A DNA stretch of 63,213 nucleotides from contig KV921004.1 in NCBI GenBank assembly GCA_002081555.1, forward strand, positions 1 to 63,213, read 5' to 3'. The stretch comes from Protostelium mycophagum. Lineage: Eukaryota; Evosea; Variosea; Protosteliida; Protosteliaceae. The translations under genes were made by a program, and so were the position numbers. Below, in pieces: positions 46,801 through 57,204 of this stretch; position 1 is the stretch's first letter; each line of letters begins with the position of its first letter. Under the pieces are notes generated by a model that searched no databases, was not told the DNA's origin, and saw only the letters and a list, made by a program, of their open reading frames with translations.

Positions 46801-49065
46801 TCACCGATTTTAGTTACTTTCTTTCAGAGGTGCCTCAACCTCTTCCATCATGAGATCCTCTAAAAAGCGCTTGTGTGTGAGATATCTGTGTGCTGTGCCA
46901 CTGGCACGGTCACTACCGCTTCACACACGTTAATTCACGCGGCTCACTATTACGGTTATTTTTCCCGCCATCAAGATATCTTTGCGAATTGTTTCGCTTC
47001 ACAGTTAACTATTTTGATCTCGTGATGACATCATAAAGGTGGCCAGACTGTACACTAATGACGTTTTTGAGACTTTGAGCGTCACCCCACCCCTCACCAA
47101 CGAACTCGCCTCCGCTCAGAAGACCCTCGTCAACATCAACAAGATGTTCGAAGACACCGGGATCGATCCCGTAAGCCGCCATTTTTTTTCGACCCCGAGT
47201 TTTCACTGAAATTTCGCAGAAAACTCTTCCGGATCTGATGGTATTGTATTCACCTTTGGTCACAGCTTTTATCCAAACGCAAGAGGAGGTATTGTCTACA
47301 TTTGTTGTGCGCTGTTTGGAGGCCGAGACCTGGACACCCGTAGACGAGGAAGTATTGTGAGGAATTTATCTGGAAATTTCATGGAATTTTGAAACGAATT
47401 TTCGAGGAATTTTCGGTTAAATTCTGACGAAAATTCAGCCACTCGGCGTCGGTATTGGACGTCTTTGAGATATTTGTGCAAGTTACGCCCTTCATGTTTT
47501 CACTAGTTTTACCTGAAATTTCCGAGTTTTTTGTCAATACCATGGTCAACTCTATAAATAGAACACTATTGACCTACATACAATCACTTGTACAAGTCTG
47601 TAATATGAGGGTATGTCTATCTGCAATGATATGATTGTGTAAAATAACTGGTGCACACCGGTGTACATGTCAAGAAAAGAATTAATATTATTTTCTTTTA
47701 AATACAAAATGTAAGTAAAATAATGCAGAGCCAACTGATCCCGTTGTGTGGCAATGCCAGAGCCAAATCAAAAAGGGAATCACAAGTGTCTGCATTTGTG
47801 GGGAAGAAGCACGAGACACCTCTATATTTAGATGCTGCGACACACACCAAACTGACAAATCAAAAGATCTCGCAAGTGAGTTATTGTTGCAAAAAACAAC
47901 ATTTGATGGATTTGTCTCGTTGTAGACTGAACCAATTACGACTTTTCACTGAAATTTCACAGTTGTTGACCAGATTGAATAACTTGAGATTCGCACAAGA
48001 TCAACTGCCCAAGTACCGAGACGTTTTGCGGGAAAAGTGCAGAACACACGGTAAGTACCGCGAAGAAGATGACGTAACATTGTCCCAGGGCTTCCCACGG
48101 AGGATTCTTATTGGGCCCCGCGGTTCGCCACCAGCGAAGCGGCGATTGAGACGGGCATGGCTGACATGCGTCAATATATAGGTGAAATCTCCACGACTTT
48201 TCCATGAAATCTCCTGGAATCTTCCACCACCAATTCTGAAAACTTTCCAGGAACAAAGATAGTATTTTTCCATTTCCGACAGAACCTTTTAGAACCCCTC
48301 TACAACCCGACACCGAAAACTAGCCCCGTGAAACTTGTTGAATTCTTGCGGCAATCCGTTGACCCCTTACTCGAAGGAATATGCTCATCCAGTACGTAAC
48401 CCCGAAATTTCCTCGACTTTTCCTCGACTTTTCCTCGAAGTTGTGTTGCCGGTCTTTGATCCGGAGTTTATGTCATAATGACGTGTACAGCAAGTTCATT
48501 GGTACTGAACGAGGCAGCACCTGAGACAATGTCCCAAGATATCATCTTTTGGATCTACAGAATGATACTGGAGGCGATCCACTACACCATATTTTTCGCA
48601 GGCAACGGCAGAATTTTTGAGCATGACGACGCCGTGACCATCTTGAATGACGTCAGAGTGAGTCTCAAAGTCTGTTCTATTTTTGGCACTCTTATTGAGT
48701 TGTACATTCCATGAGATCTCGCTGAAATTTCTCAGAAAGTGGAAGATTTCTTCTTGGCTAGAGATGCAGACGGAGTACCACAAGGTCTCCCAGAGATGAC
48801 GGTGATGCATGAGTCTTCGCACATCAAGACTCTCTGCGCTCTGTTGGTCTCGGCACCGACACCAGAACTATTAGCTCAGTATAATAGCCTTCCAGAGTTT
48901 GGACATCTTCTCAGTAAACAAAACATCCAAGCGATCTTGATGAACCGCAATGATAATGAAGCGATGAGGTTCATGAAGGCTCAGAGACTCACACCTTTGT
49001 ACAAGAGCGTTAAGAGAGGGGCTAATGTGGTGCATCTGTTGGAAGGATACAGAAATATAAAGTAG
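43883..49065 (+). CDS. Second Munc13-like (MUN-domain) protein
   Basis: The first intron splits MADRR/SLERDLLLRWVLEHL. A Pro/Thr/Ser-rich linker (PPSLPPTSPPPTTPS, APPPPVPRRPAKHV; likely SH3 or profilin ligand) precedes a helical region: WNLTIAMKKAAAYESLLMAT, YPLNTKLYEELLTACFEEE, and YKLHPEIFELLTI. MUN-type helices continue: LVLPEISEFFVNTMVNSINR, KFIGTE, IIFWIYRMILEAIHYTIFFA. The MHD2-like end is FEHDDAVTILNDVRKVEDFF with LARDADGVPQGLPEM, the usual position of the FHAGGxGLP motif. The stop is at 49063-49065. I found no C2 domain, unlike the gene at 14.7-24.0 kb. It probably acts in SNARE priming or vesicle tethering. Its 3' end has scattered decayed copies at 50.65-51.67 kb. Confidence 0.75.
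45395..45424. repeat. CGGTAA palindrome, copy 1
   Basis: A 30-bp near-perfect palindrome, left half TCTCGGTAACTAACG and right half TGTTCGTTACCGAGA, in a non-coding stretch of the second Munc13-like gene. Flanks (left TTGGCCAGATTCC) resemble those of the copy at 51047 (TTGGTCAGATTCC). Confidence 0.85.
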
Positions 49066-49331
49066 TTGTGTTCCTCTTATCTTTGTTTATCTCACTCAAG
49101 TTTGCATCATTGGATGAGAGGGTGGTCTTCCAATATGTTGCCTGTGATGATATCTTCGGCACGTCCAGTTCAACTACCACGCTTGAAAGTCGTTTTTTGA
49201 GGTTAAGCCATTATAATTATTATAAAGCACGTTTGGAGATTTTTGCAGAATTTTCGACGTTTGTTCCGGTCTATTGCAGACCGTAATACAATCCGACAAA
49301 TAAATATATGATACATAAGACGTCATTCCTT

Positions 49332-49560
49332 TTATTTCTTTGCGGGAGACACCCGCCCACCCATTAGTTTCTGGAAGAAGCTTTGGTTTTGTACTGATAC
49401 ACGAGAGGTTTCAGGGAGCAATTTGAAGGGATGACAAGTGCAAACATCGGCTGGGATGGGAGCCCAGTGGCAACCGAAGGCATGATGAACGCGCGTGTGG
49501 TCGCAAAATAAATAAAGGTACATCGGTAATTGTAGAATATATTTATTTCGAGGATTGTAA
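49332..49560 (-). CDS. Small duplicated unit, copy 2 (hypothetical)
   Basis: The minus-strand frame reads HHAFGCHWAPIPADVCTC, then SVQNQSFFQKLMGG and RVSPAKK with a stop at 49332. The DNA is related to 5545-5660 (see copy 1): blocks AACATCGGCTGG, ACCGAAGGCATGATG and TACATCGGTAATTGTA are shared with only small changes. The frame is open further upstream to 49694 but there overlaps the start of the polyHAMP gene. It could be a genuine short gene, an exon, or a non-coding repeat that spread. Confidence 0.35.
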
Positions 49561-49602
49561 AATTCCGACTGTTGCATTCCATTCCAAACTCCAGACTGAA
49601 AA

Positions 49603-50569
49603 ATGGAGCATCGCAGCATTCGTGAATGCGACAACATCGCCGATGCTTTAGAAGCACAAGCAGGTGGCGATTTTTCTGTCCGCATCATCCCCAAGAAAGG
49701 CTCTTCTGAACAAGATCTTCACATAGCAGAGATGTTCAACTCAATCGCAAGCAGAAACCAGCAACTTCTTGATCATCTCTGCGCAGTGAGATCTCAACTT
49801 TCATCTTGACTTGTCATTTTGACTGTGCTCAGAAAAGTGTCGCGGTTGTGCCAGATGATTGGAGGGGAGACTGGAAGGCGTCTTTCGCTGCACATAATTC
49901 CCTTGTTGCTGCAACGACACAACACGTCGAAGTTGTCACGAATGCGATCACTGCCGTGATTGAAGGAGACTTCTCCTCTTGATTCAATGTCATCAGGTTA
50001 TTTCTGTCAATCGTCAGATTGGCGTCGATGGCTTGTTTGGATGTCAAGTCAAAGTTAGTCGTACAGCTGGAACTTGGAAAGAACTTGTGGACAGTTACAA
50101 CATCATGGTTGACAGCATCACTACTCATGCACGGACGATGGCAAATATAACAGTGTCTATGATTAGAGGAAATTGTGACTCCATATATCATCAACCAGCC
50201 TCAGGGGAGGCACAAGAATATAAAGTTTCAATCAACATGTTGTGCGAGCAGAATCACGCACTCACCACCGAGGTGATCGATGCCATCCGAAAACTGACAA
50301 GAGGAGACTCTGGGGTTCATGTCAATTTTAGACCTGCTGGCGGTTATTGGAAAGACCTCGTGGACAGTGTGAACGAGATGGCTCGTAAAAATACAGAGGA
50401 TCTGCGGCGCACCGTCGAAGTTACCGCAGCTGTTAGTCGTGGGGAGACTTCAAGGAGGATATTACCAAATACCGAAGGCGATTTATCCGAGCTAGAAAGG
50501 AGCATTAACTCGATGCTGGACTGTCTGACAGTTTCTCCAACAACCAAGAGACAAAAAACAGTGACATGA
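49603..50569 (+). CDS. PolyHAMP protein without kinase
   Basis: MEHRSIRECDNIADALEAQ starts an array of HAMP-like repeats of about 90 residues as in group III hybrid histidine kinases. The diagnostic segments are AGTWKELVDSYNIMVDSITT, PAGGYWKDLVDSVNEMARKN, VEVTAAVSRGETSRRILPN, and GDLSELERSINSMLDCL. The array ends SPTTKRQKTVT and a stop at 50567-50569. There is no histidine phosphotransfer, ATPase or receiver domain. In full-length kinases such arrays relay osmotic and other stress signals; here the piece may be a stand-alone adaptor or regulator, or the remainder of a larger kinase gene. Two introns with short GT...AG ends. The last 37 bases of the gene are part of a tandem duplication. Confidence 0.8.
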
Positions 50570-50770
50570 AACCATCATTAAAATGATCACACCGTATGTG
50601 CTGTTTTTAAAGCTATTGTTCCAAGAACGAGAAGGACATCACAGCGTCCTCTTCTCCAACAACCAAGAGACAAAAAACAGTGACATGAAACCATCATTAA
50701 AATGATCACACCGTATGTGCTGTTTTTAAAGGTATTGTTCCAAGAGCGAGAAGGACATCACAGCGTCCTC
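50533..50770. repeat. Tandem duplication, 2 x 119 bp
   Basis: Units 50533-50651 and 50652-50770, beginning TTCTCCAACAACCAAGAG and ending ACATCACAGCGTCCTC, differ at only about two sites (GCTATTG/GGTATTG, AGAACG/AGAGCG). The first unit covers the end of the polyHAMP gene, so its 3' end is copied once in non-coding DNA. It is probably very recent. Confidence 0.92.
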
Positions 50771-50810
50771 ATGCTTGAAAATTCTGTTGTTGCCTGCGAA
50801 AGAAGTGCCA
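50758..50810 (-). pseudogene. Inverted relic of the second Munc13-like gene (MHD2 exon)
   Basis: On the minus strand this reads FAGNNRIFKHEDAVMSF, closely matching FAGNGRIFEHDDAVTIL of the functional gene at about 48595-48650. The DNA is about 80% identical over roughly 48 bases. The changes are mostly conservative, so it probably derives from a once-coding paralog. No splice context is left. Confidence 0.7.
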
Positions 50811-51046
50811 GTCTCAATGAACTTAAAACTCCGACCTCAAAGACCGGCAACAGAATTTCGAACTCTCAAAAAGTAGAAGAATCACAATTTGGAATAATCC
50901 ACTTTGCGGTTGGGAGCGAGCTGAAGATTTTGGGTTTAGACAGGTTTGTGGTAGTTGCTCGTGAAGAGATTTTGCAAATTTTGAAAAATTGCTGCCACTG
51001 AAGGATTATTGCAGAGTTTGGTCAGATTCCCGCCCCACATTAAGAA

Positions 51047-51076
51047 ATCTCGGTAATTAACGTGTTCATTACCGAG
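51047..51076. repeat. CGGTAA palindrome, copy 2
   Basis: A 30-bp near-perfect palindrome, halves TCTCGGTAATTAACG and TGTTCATTACCGAGA, in intergenic DNA. Weaker outer inverted pieces (GATTCCCGCCCC on the left, GGGGAACCAGAATC on the right) suggest a MITE-like unit of about 100 bp. Confidence 0.85.
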
Positions 51077-51332
51077 AAGGGGAACCAGAATCCAGCAATA
51101 TGATAATACAGCGTGGCAAATCTTTCCAAAAATAGCGCAAAAAAGAATAAAAGAAGTTTTGATTTCTTTACTTCAGAAATCAGGAAGGATTTTGGTTCCA
51201 AAAATTGAAAAATAAAATTGTTGCGATTTTAGCCAGTCACATTGATCAGTATGACGTCAAAGCAGAGATGCAGACGCACAAGACCTCCAGAGATGGCGGC
51301 GATGCATATGTGCTCTGTTGATTCAAAGTGAT

Positions 51333-51670
51333 TTTGAAAAGCGATGAGGTTCATGAAGGCTCAGAGACTCACACCTTTGTACAAGAGCGTTACGAGAGGG
51401 CTAATGTGCATCTGTTGGAAGTACAGAAATATAAAGTGGTGATCTTTGTTTTATCTCGCGATACGAAGATCGCATCATTGGATGAGAGGCTGGTCTATTC
51501 CAATCTCATCATGTTGCCTGTGATGATATGGTATGACAAGCATTCCACCACATGAATTTTCAAAAAGAGAAGAAACTTCTATTTTCGGATATGAAATTTC
51601 CACCAAAATGGAGATTTTTGCAGAATTTTCGACGTTTGTTCCGGTCTATTGCAGACCGTAATACAATCCG
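51333..51670 (+). pseudogene. Decayed copy of the 3' end of the second Munc13-like gene
   Basis: 51339-51440 matches 48960-49065 nearly base for base (GCGATGAGGTTCATGAAGG, CACACCTTTGTACAAGAGCG) but with single-base deletions that break the frame: the functional GGGGCTAATGTGGTGCATCT has lost four bases. 51470-51670 continues with the functional gene's 3' flank (GCATCATTGGATGAGAGG; ATTTTTGCAGAATTTTCGACG; GTCTATTGCAGACCGTAATA). It is direct in orientation, while the piece at 50758 is inverted, so the copy was rearranged. The remaining intergenic DNA (to 52143) shows no gene. Confidence 0.88.
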
Positions 51671-52143
51671 AGCGGGCCGTTGCCCCACCGAAAATCATAC
51701 TTGTAGACCTGCTGACCGTCTCTGACGTCACCCCAATCAATCTGACTACACCAAAATTGCAACATTTTTATTTTATTTTCAATGTTGGGGAACCTGAGTC
51801 CAGAATTCCAAAATCAGAAAAATCTGGAATCTCATTAAATTCCAGATTAGAATTTCCCAATTTTCGGTAACAACCGCGTATGTCGCGTTAATTATGCTAC
51901 CGCTTGGTATCAATTTTGCCCCTTGGACTTCTACAATCGCCCCTTTTCCCCGAAATATTGACAGTTTTATCGGAATGACACGGTAGATGCGAAAAGATGG
52001 CTGAGAAGCTTCAAACATGTGCTGATAGTTCGAGAAGTGACTCTTAAGGCGTTTCAAAAATGTGTACGGTATTCTTTAGGAGCACAGCTGAGTGCAAGTC
52101 CACGACTTCACTGTATATTTGTATCTAAACCTAATCACACATA

Positions 52144-55100
52144 ATGTATACTTTCACACTACTATGTTTGATCGTGGCTGCCACAGCACAGTGCACAAAC
52201 ACACTACACCTGGCAACATGCATCAGTTGCACAGCACCTTCTACAGACACAATCGTCATACCCGCATCGCCAGAGAGAGCCATCGATTCACTTCCCTCAC
52301 CACAATACATCGCTACTTTATATGCGAGAGGAATCACAGGAAAGCTAAACTCACAACAACCTTCCATCAAGCTGCAGTTGGACGGGCATGCTACCGGAAT
52401 GGGATTCCAAGCCAGAGTATCATATGATTACAATGGAGACAACGTCTACGAGTCCTCCTCTTTCACCGGGCTCATGGCGACAGACGGCCTCATTGGACAA
52501 TACGAGACATTTTCATCGAACATCGGAAAAGCAGACAGAGATTTTTCGAACGGAAACCTAAGGGTAGAGCTGTGGTCGACATTCCCCGTCAGCAGCACCG
52601 GAAGGCTCAGAATCGGCCAGGGGTCCACAATCACCATCTCTTACGACAGCGTATCAGGTGTCACATGTGGCTCCACACCCGTTAAGACGACCACTGCTGC
52701 AGTTCGTCCAGCCAGCACTACAACAAAACAGAACGTGGTCACCTCAACGACAAGAAACGTGGTGTCCAGCTCAACTACACGTAGCCCATCCACCACATCA
52801 TCGGTAGCCCCCCCGTCTACAACGAAGGCATCCGACCCCGTGGTCAACCCCAACCCCGTACCCATCAGACCCACCCCCAACGGCGACTACAACGCTAGAT
52901 GGAGCCAGTTGTTTAGCCAGAGAGTTGGAGACGTGAACGTTAAATCCGGACAGAGGTTATTATTGGATGTTTCCTCTGTACAAGCTGACGTCATCACCAT
53001 CGAATACGGTACGTAACTTGATATTTCCTACGACGAAAAGTTAATGTCGACAGGTGGCGCTTTGATATTGGACAGCTCTTTGGTCTCTGTCGACATTACT
53101 GCGGCAGCTATTGTGGTCAAGGGCGAGTTTTGGATCGGTACAGAAGCACAACCCTTCACCTCACCTGTCAACATCGTACTCAGTGGAAGTGTTGAGATTA
53201 ATGTCGACAACATGGTCTGCGGTACCAAGGTCAGTGCAAAATCTTATCTATTTTTAGAATCCTGACCCCTCCAAGGTGGTCGTAGTTGCTAAGGGCGGAG
53301 TTTTGGAATGGCACGGAGTTAAAGGACTTGGAAAGTCATGGACTTACTTGGCACAAACCGCTGTCAGAGGAGCCACAACTTTAACACTTGCGGAAAACTT
53401 TGCACAGAGTTCTGATGTCGCGGCATGGATGGTCGGAGACGACCTCGTCGTCGCCGGTACAGATTATTCCCCCGACCAAGCCGAAAAGGTGATGGAAAAC
53501 GTCATATGACATCATGCTGACGTCATCAGGTGACCATCACGAGAGTGGTCAGCGGAAATGTCGTTGAAATTTCACCCGCTTTGATGTACTACCACCACGG
53601 TGTGTTCACTCAGGGTGTCGACGAGCGAGCAGAAGTCGGTGTATTATCCAGAACCATCACCATCAGTTCCGGAAGCGCCGGACGTCTCGGTACGTAATTC
53701 GATGACGTCATCACCCCTGACCCAGCCAGGTGCCCACACCATGTTTTTGGCGGGAAGCACCGTGCACATTGAGGGAGTTTTGGGAGTTGGTATGGGACAA
53801 GATCAAATCGCCAGATACCCATTCCACTGGCACGTTGCCGGAGACTCTACCGGTCATTACATCAGACACTCCTCCGTACTCGATTCTATTTTTAGATGCG
53901 TCACTGTACACGGCGCTCACAATGTGGTTGTCCAGGATATGGTTACCATGGGTGCCCAAGGACACTGCATGTATTTGGAAGATGGTGTTGAAAGGTATAG
54001 TTTTTTAAAAATACACCACTCTGAAATTTGATAGAGGAAATGTCTTTAGACACAACTTGATCACAAATGTCAAGGACAAAACTGGCGGTGAACGCATGGG
54101 TTCGGTGAGTTGATGACGTCATCGCCCACACCCTCTGACCCCTTCAGGACTATGGTATGGCCGTCTCTGGATTTTGGATCACCAGTCCTGACAACACCTT
54201 CGAAGACAATGTCGTATCAGGATCTCCTGGAGCTGGATACTGGGTCCACGTCAGAATGGGAGCCAGAGGTTACTCCTCTTACGCACCCGAGTACAAGGAC
54301 TACCGCCCCAACCTCATCAACTTGAGGTGACGTCATCATTTTCCGAGAATTCACGCTGAAATTTCGCAGAAGTTTCAACAGAAACAAGGGTGTCGGTTGC
54401 GACCACGGATTTCAAATCGAAGCTACCTATTACGACCACTGGAACGTTCCACAGAACCTGGTCCCAGAGGCTCCCATGGCGGCTTACACCCCCGTGAGGG
54501 ATGGCAAGGACGACCCCATCTACTTGGACAACTTCACTGCCCATCACAACAGATTCAGAGGTCTATGGGCCAGAGCACCCATTGTACACGTCAGATACGG
54601 AAAGTTTGCCAATAACATGGAAGGAATCCAGGTGACTATTTCGTGATGACGTCATCACGGGATTGACTGTTTGTAGATCGCCACATCTGGAGACCACCCC
54701 TCCCCTGGTAGCGTTGGTTACATCACCGACTGTCTTATTTTGGGATGGACAGACAACATCGGAAACAACTTATTCAACAACTTCCAAATGTGGAATTCAC
54801 AACGCCAGAGGTGAATTTTCCCGGAATTATCCTTGAACATTCTCTGAAAATTCCAGATCATGGCCCAGAAATGGTATCCCAATGGTGGGTATCGCCTACT
54901 ATGACGGACCTCAAGTCGTCTCCGGATGCTCCTTCGACGGATGGGCTGTCGACGCAAACGAGACACCCCATTCCGCCGTCGGAACCCGATTCCACGGGGA
55001 GTTTCAAGTCGCCTCCACTAACTCCCTGTCAAACTGTCAGTTTAAGAACGTGACACACAAGTCATACGTGTCTGACAGAAACGGTGATGGAGGAAAGGCC

Positions 55101-55950
55101 TTCAACTTTAGAATCCCCGACAGCGGCATGGGAACTCCCAAGGGAACCGTGCTGACACAGTGGGGCTTCTATAGTGCTCCCAACTGTAGAAACGACTTGT
55201 CTCTGGGGTTATTGTGCCCACAGCGTTACGCCCAATTGTGGGTCATCGACTTTGAGAACAGAGGCGGTAACCACATGAGCATCTTAAGAAGCGAACACAC
55301 TGGAAGCAACCACGGTGACTACGAGTTAAACTATGCAGGTTCGTGGTTACATTATGACAAGATGTCGTGTCCAAAACATAAATTAATATCACGATAGGAT
55401 TCCATTCTGCTGGTATTTGGAGATACCAACCCCTGGTCAGTGTTGGAGCTCACTACTTGATCCACTACAAGTCCGGAATGTCTCAGAGTCTCGCATTCCA
55501 GCTAAACAACGCTGAGCAGAACGAAGCCGTGAACCTCGCGGTTTGTTACCCAGCCGGGACCACCATAAAGAAGGTCTCCAGAGGTTACTCCAACAAGCTT
55601 GGAGGAGGTCTGTTGCCTCCAATCTGGGACGGCCAGCAGATCAACCAACTCGCCAACAGAAACGCCGTCGAGACTTCAGAGGGTTTCTACTATGACACGA
55701 CTCGCAACATTTTGTTTGTCCAGGTGATTATTTTATATCTTTGTACTTGAAATAAAATGACATCGAATAGGTAAAGCAGAGACTCGCTCGATCTGACTAC
55801 AACAATTTCTGCCCTGCAGGAGGATGCGATTTTATCCACGTGGAAGCCTCAGTGCCCAACGGCGCTGTGGCAACGGACTGCGTCAACAAGGCTTACTCTG
55901 GTGACTCACTGCAGATCACATCGGGAAGCTGGTTGGATACCAAATTTTGA
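52144..55950 (+). CDS. Secreted G8-domain, right-handed beta-helix protein (CEMIP/PKHDL-like)
   Basis: The signal peptide MYTFTLLCLIVAATAQC is followed by a beta-sandwich of unknown type (about residues 45-175). A Ser/Thr-rich, probably O-glycosylated linker comes next (TTTKQNVVTSTTRNVVSSST). The G8 domain begins NARWSQLFSQRVGDVNVKSG and contains LLLDVSS, GALILDSSLVSVDITAA, VVKGEFWIGTEAQPF and NIVLSGSVEINVDN. A parallel beta-helix follows: LAGSTVHIEGVLGVGM, QIARYPFHWHVAGD, HSSVLDSIFRCVTVHGAHNV, NTFEDNVVSGSPGAGYWVHV, and RGLWARAPIVHVRYGKFA. It ends GDSLQITSGSWLDTKF with the stop at 55948-55950. The YPFHWH block is typical of CEMIP/TMEM2-like proteins, some of which cut or bind hyaluronan. No membrane anchor is seen, so it is probably secreted or matrix-bound. 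The substrate is unknown. Confidence 0.9.
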
Positions 55951-56201
55951 TAAAGTGTTTTGTAGAAGCTGTTTATATTTATTTTGGTTCGACTTGGCCT
56001 TGCGGCTCTATCTGTTCATTCTTCAGCGGTAAGCACACGGTTATTGCTGCAAACTAGCACGGTACAAAATTCCGCATTTGGAAGGATGCAAACGTGCATC
56101 TTGCGAAAGGGCCCTCTTCACTGTGATATTGGGGTGTTTTGATTTTCATTTAATATGTAGATCTTTGAGAGGGGCATAGAGACGTCTGTATTAAATAAAA
56201 T

Positions 56202-57082
56202 ATGGAGTCGAGTCGCCACAACTGGAGAGTTGAAGAGGTCATTCTGTATCTGTTTGAAAAATCATTTGGTTGCTTTCATTTCAGAATCCAATGGAGCATC
56301 TGTCGATGCAGAATTTTGTTGTGTCTCAGCAATGAGATCCGAAACAACCCCAAAATTTTGATGTCAGCCAACTGAATCAATCTCTTGCCCATGTTGTTGC
56401 TGTTTGCGATGTCTTTGCAAAAAAATGTAATGTGATCAGATCATCACATCAAGTTTTTACGCAAAGTGAATCCCTCAAAATCTGGACCCATGAAGAGATG
56501 AATAGAAAAGAAATAGAACAGAGGTCTAAGAGGACGCGCGAAATTACAAATCACACAGAACTTTTCAATCAAAACTCCAACATTTTCCTTCGGTGCGTAA
56601 ACACAACTGAGAAGAAAATTCGAGCCGAATACGTAATACCGTGTTTTTGGGATCATTTTACAAAGTTGCTCAAAACCATTACAATCCCACTTTAGTTTGG
56701 CACTGGCCCGTGACCCCTTAGAGGAGGAGATGTCTTTCAAGAGTGCAAGATTTTGAGAGTGACCCGCCTGAAAATTCTCGGCCACGCCTTCCCCGATATG
56801 CCATTCTTGACACCGTCAGTGCTGTTAGTCGAACAGAAAAGGCAGCCTCTACTTCATCAACCAAATACGCCTCCTGTCATGAACAGATTGACTCGGCCAT
56901 TGACTGAACGTCCTTCGTGCACGTCCACTCCAAAACAGCCATCGACTTTGCGTGTAGGGCGAGGGGTAAATCGGGGTGAGTATGACGCTACGAACTATTC
57001 CACTCAAAATGGAAGTTTATGTCACAAGAATGGCGCTGTGATTCCTTCGACTGTGTTGCAACCAGGTCTTCTTAACGTGTAG
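56202..57082 (+). pseudogene. Doubtful or broken hypothetical gene
   Basis: MESSRHNWRVEEVI opens at 56202, and an intron-like gap leads to a coding-looking stretch NPMEHLSMQNFVVSQQ. One in-frame TGA (about 56332) then separates it from a long open frame (KQPQNFDVSQLNQSLAHVVA, EIEQRSKRTREITNHTELFN) that ends at 56695. Further on (to 57082) two frames compete and neither is convincing. Either the gene is broken, a short intron is hidden there, or these are chance frames. Charge and helix content of the middle part look protein-like; no family was recognised. Confidence 0.3.
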
Positions 57083-57204
57083 GTGACACGTGAAATGTGA
57101 CGCGCCGTCGGAGATTTGCTTAACTTGACAGATATTTCCGAACTGTTTGGGCAGGGCTCTTGGACTGAAGTGTGCAACTGGCATCTCCTTCCAAGACAAC
57201 AAAG

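Noticed and set aside
52979-52995. TGACGTCATC in the G8 gene as an intronic copy
   Set aside because: It is coding here (QADVITIEY), so it does not count as intron evidence.
53881-53895. TTCTATTTTTAGA inside the G8 gene as another intronic hairpin
   Set aside because: It lies in an exon and encodes SIFR within an unbroken beta-helix segment.
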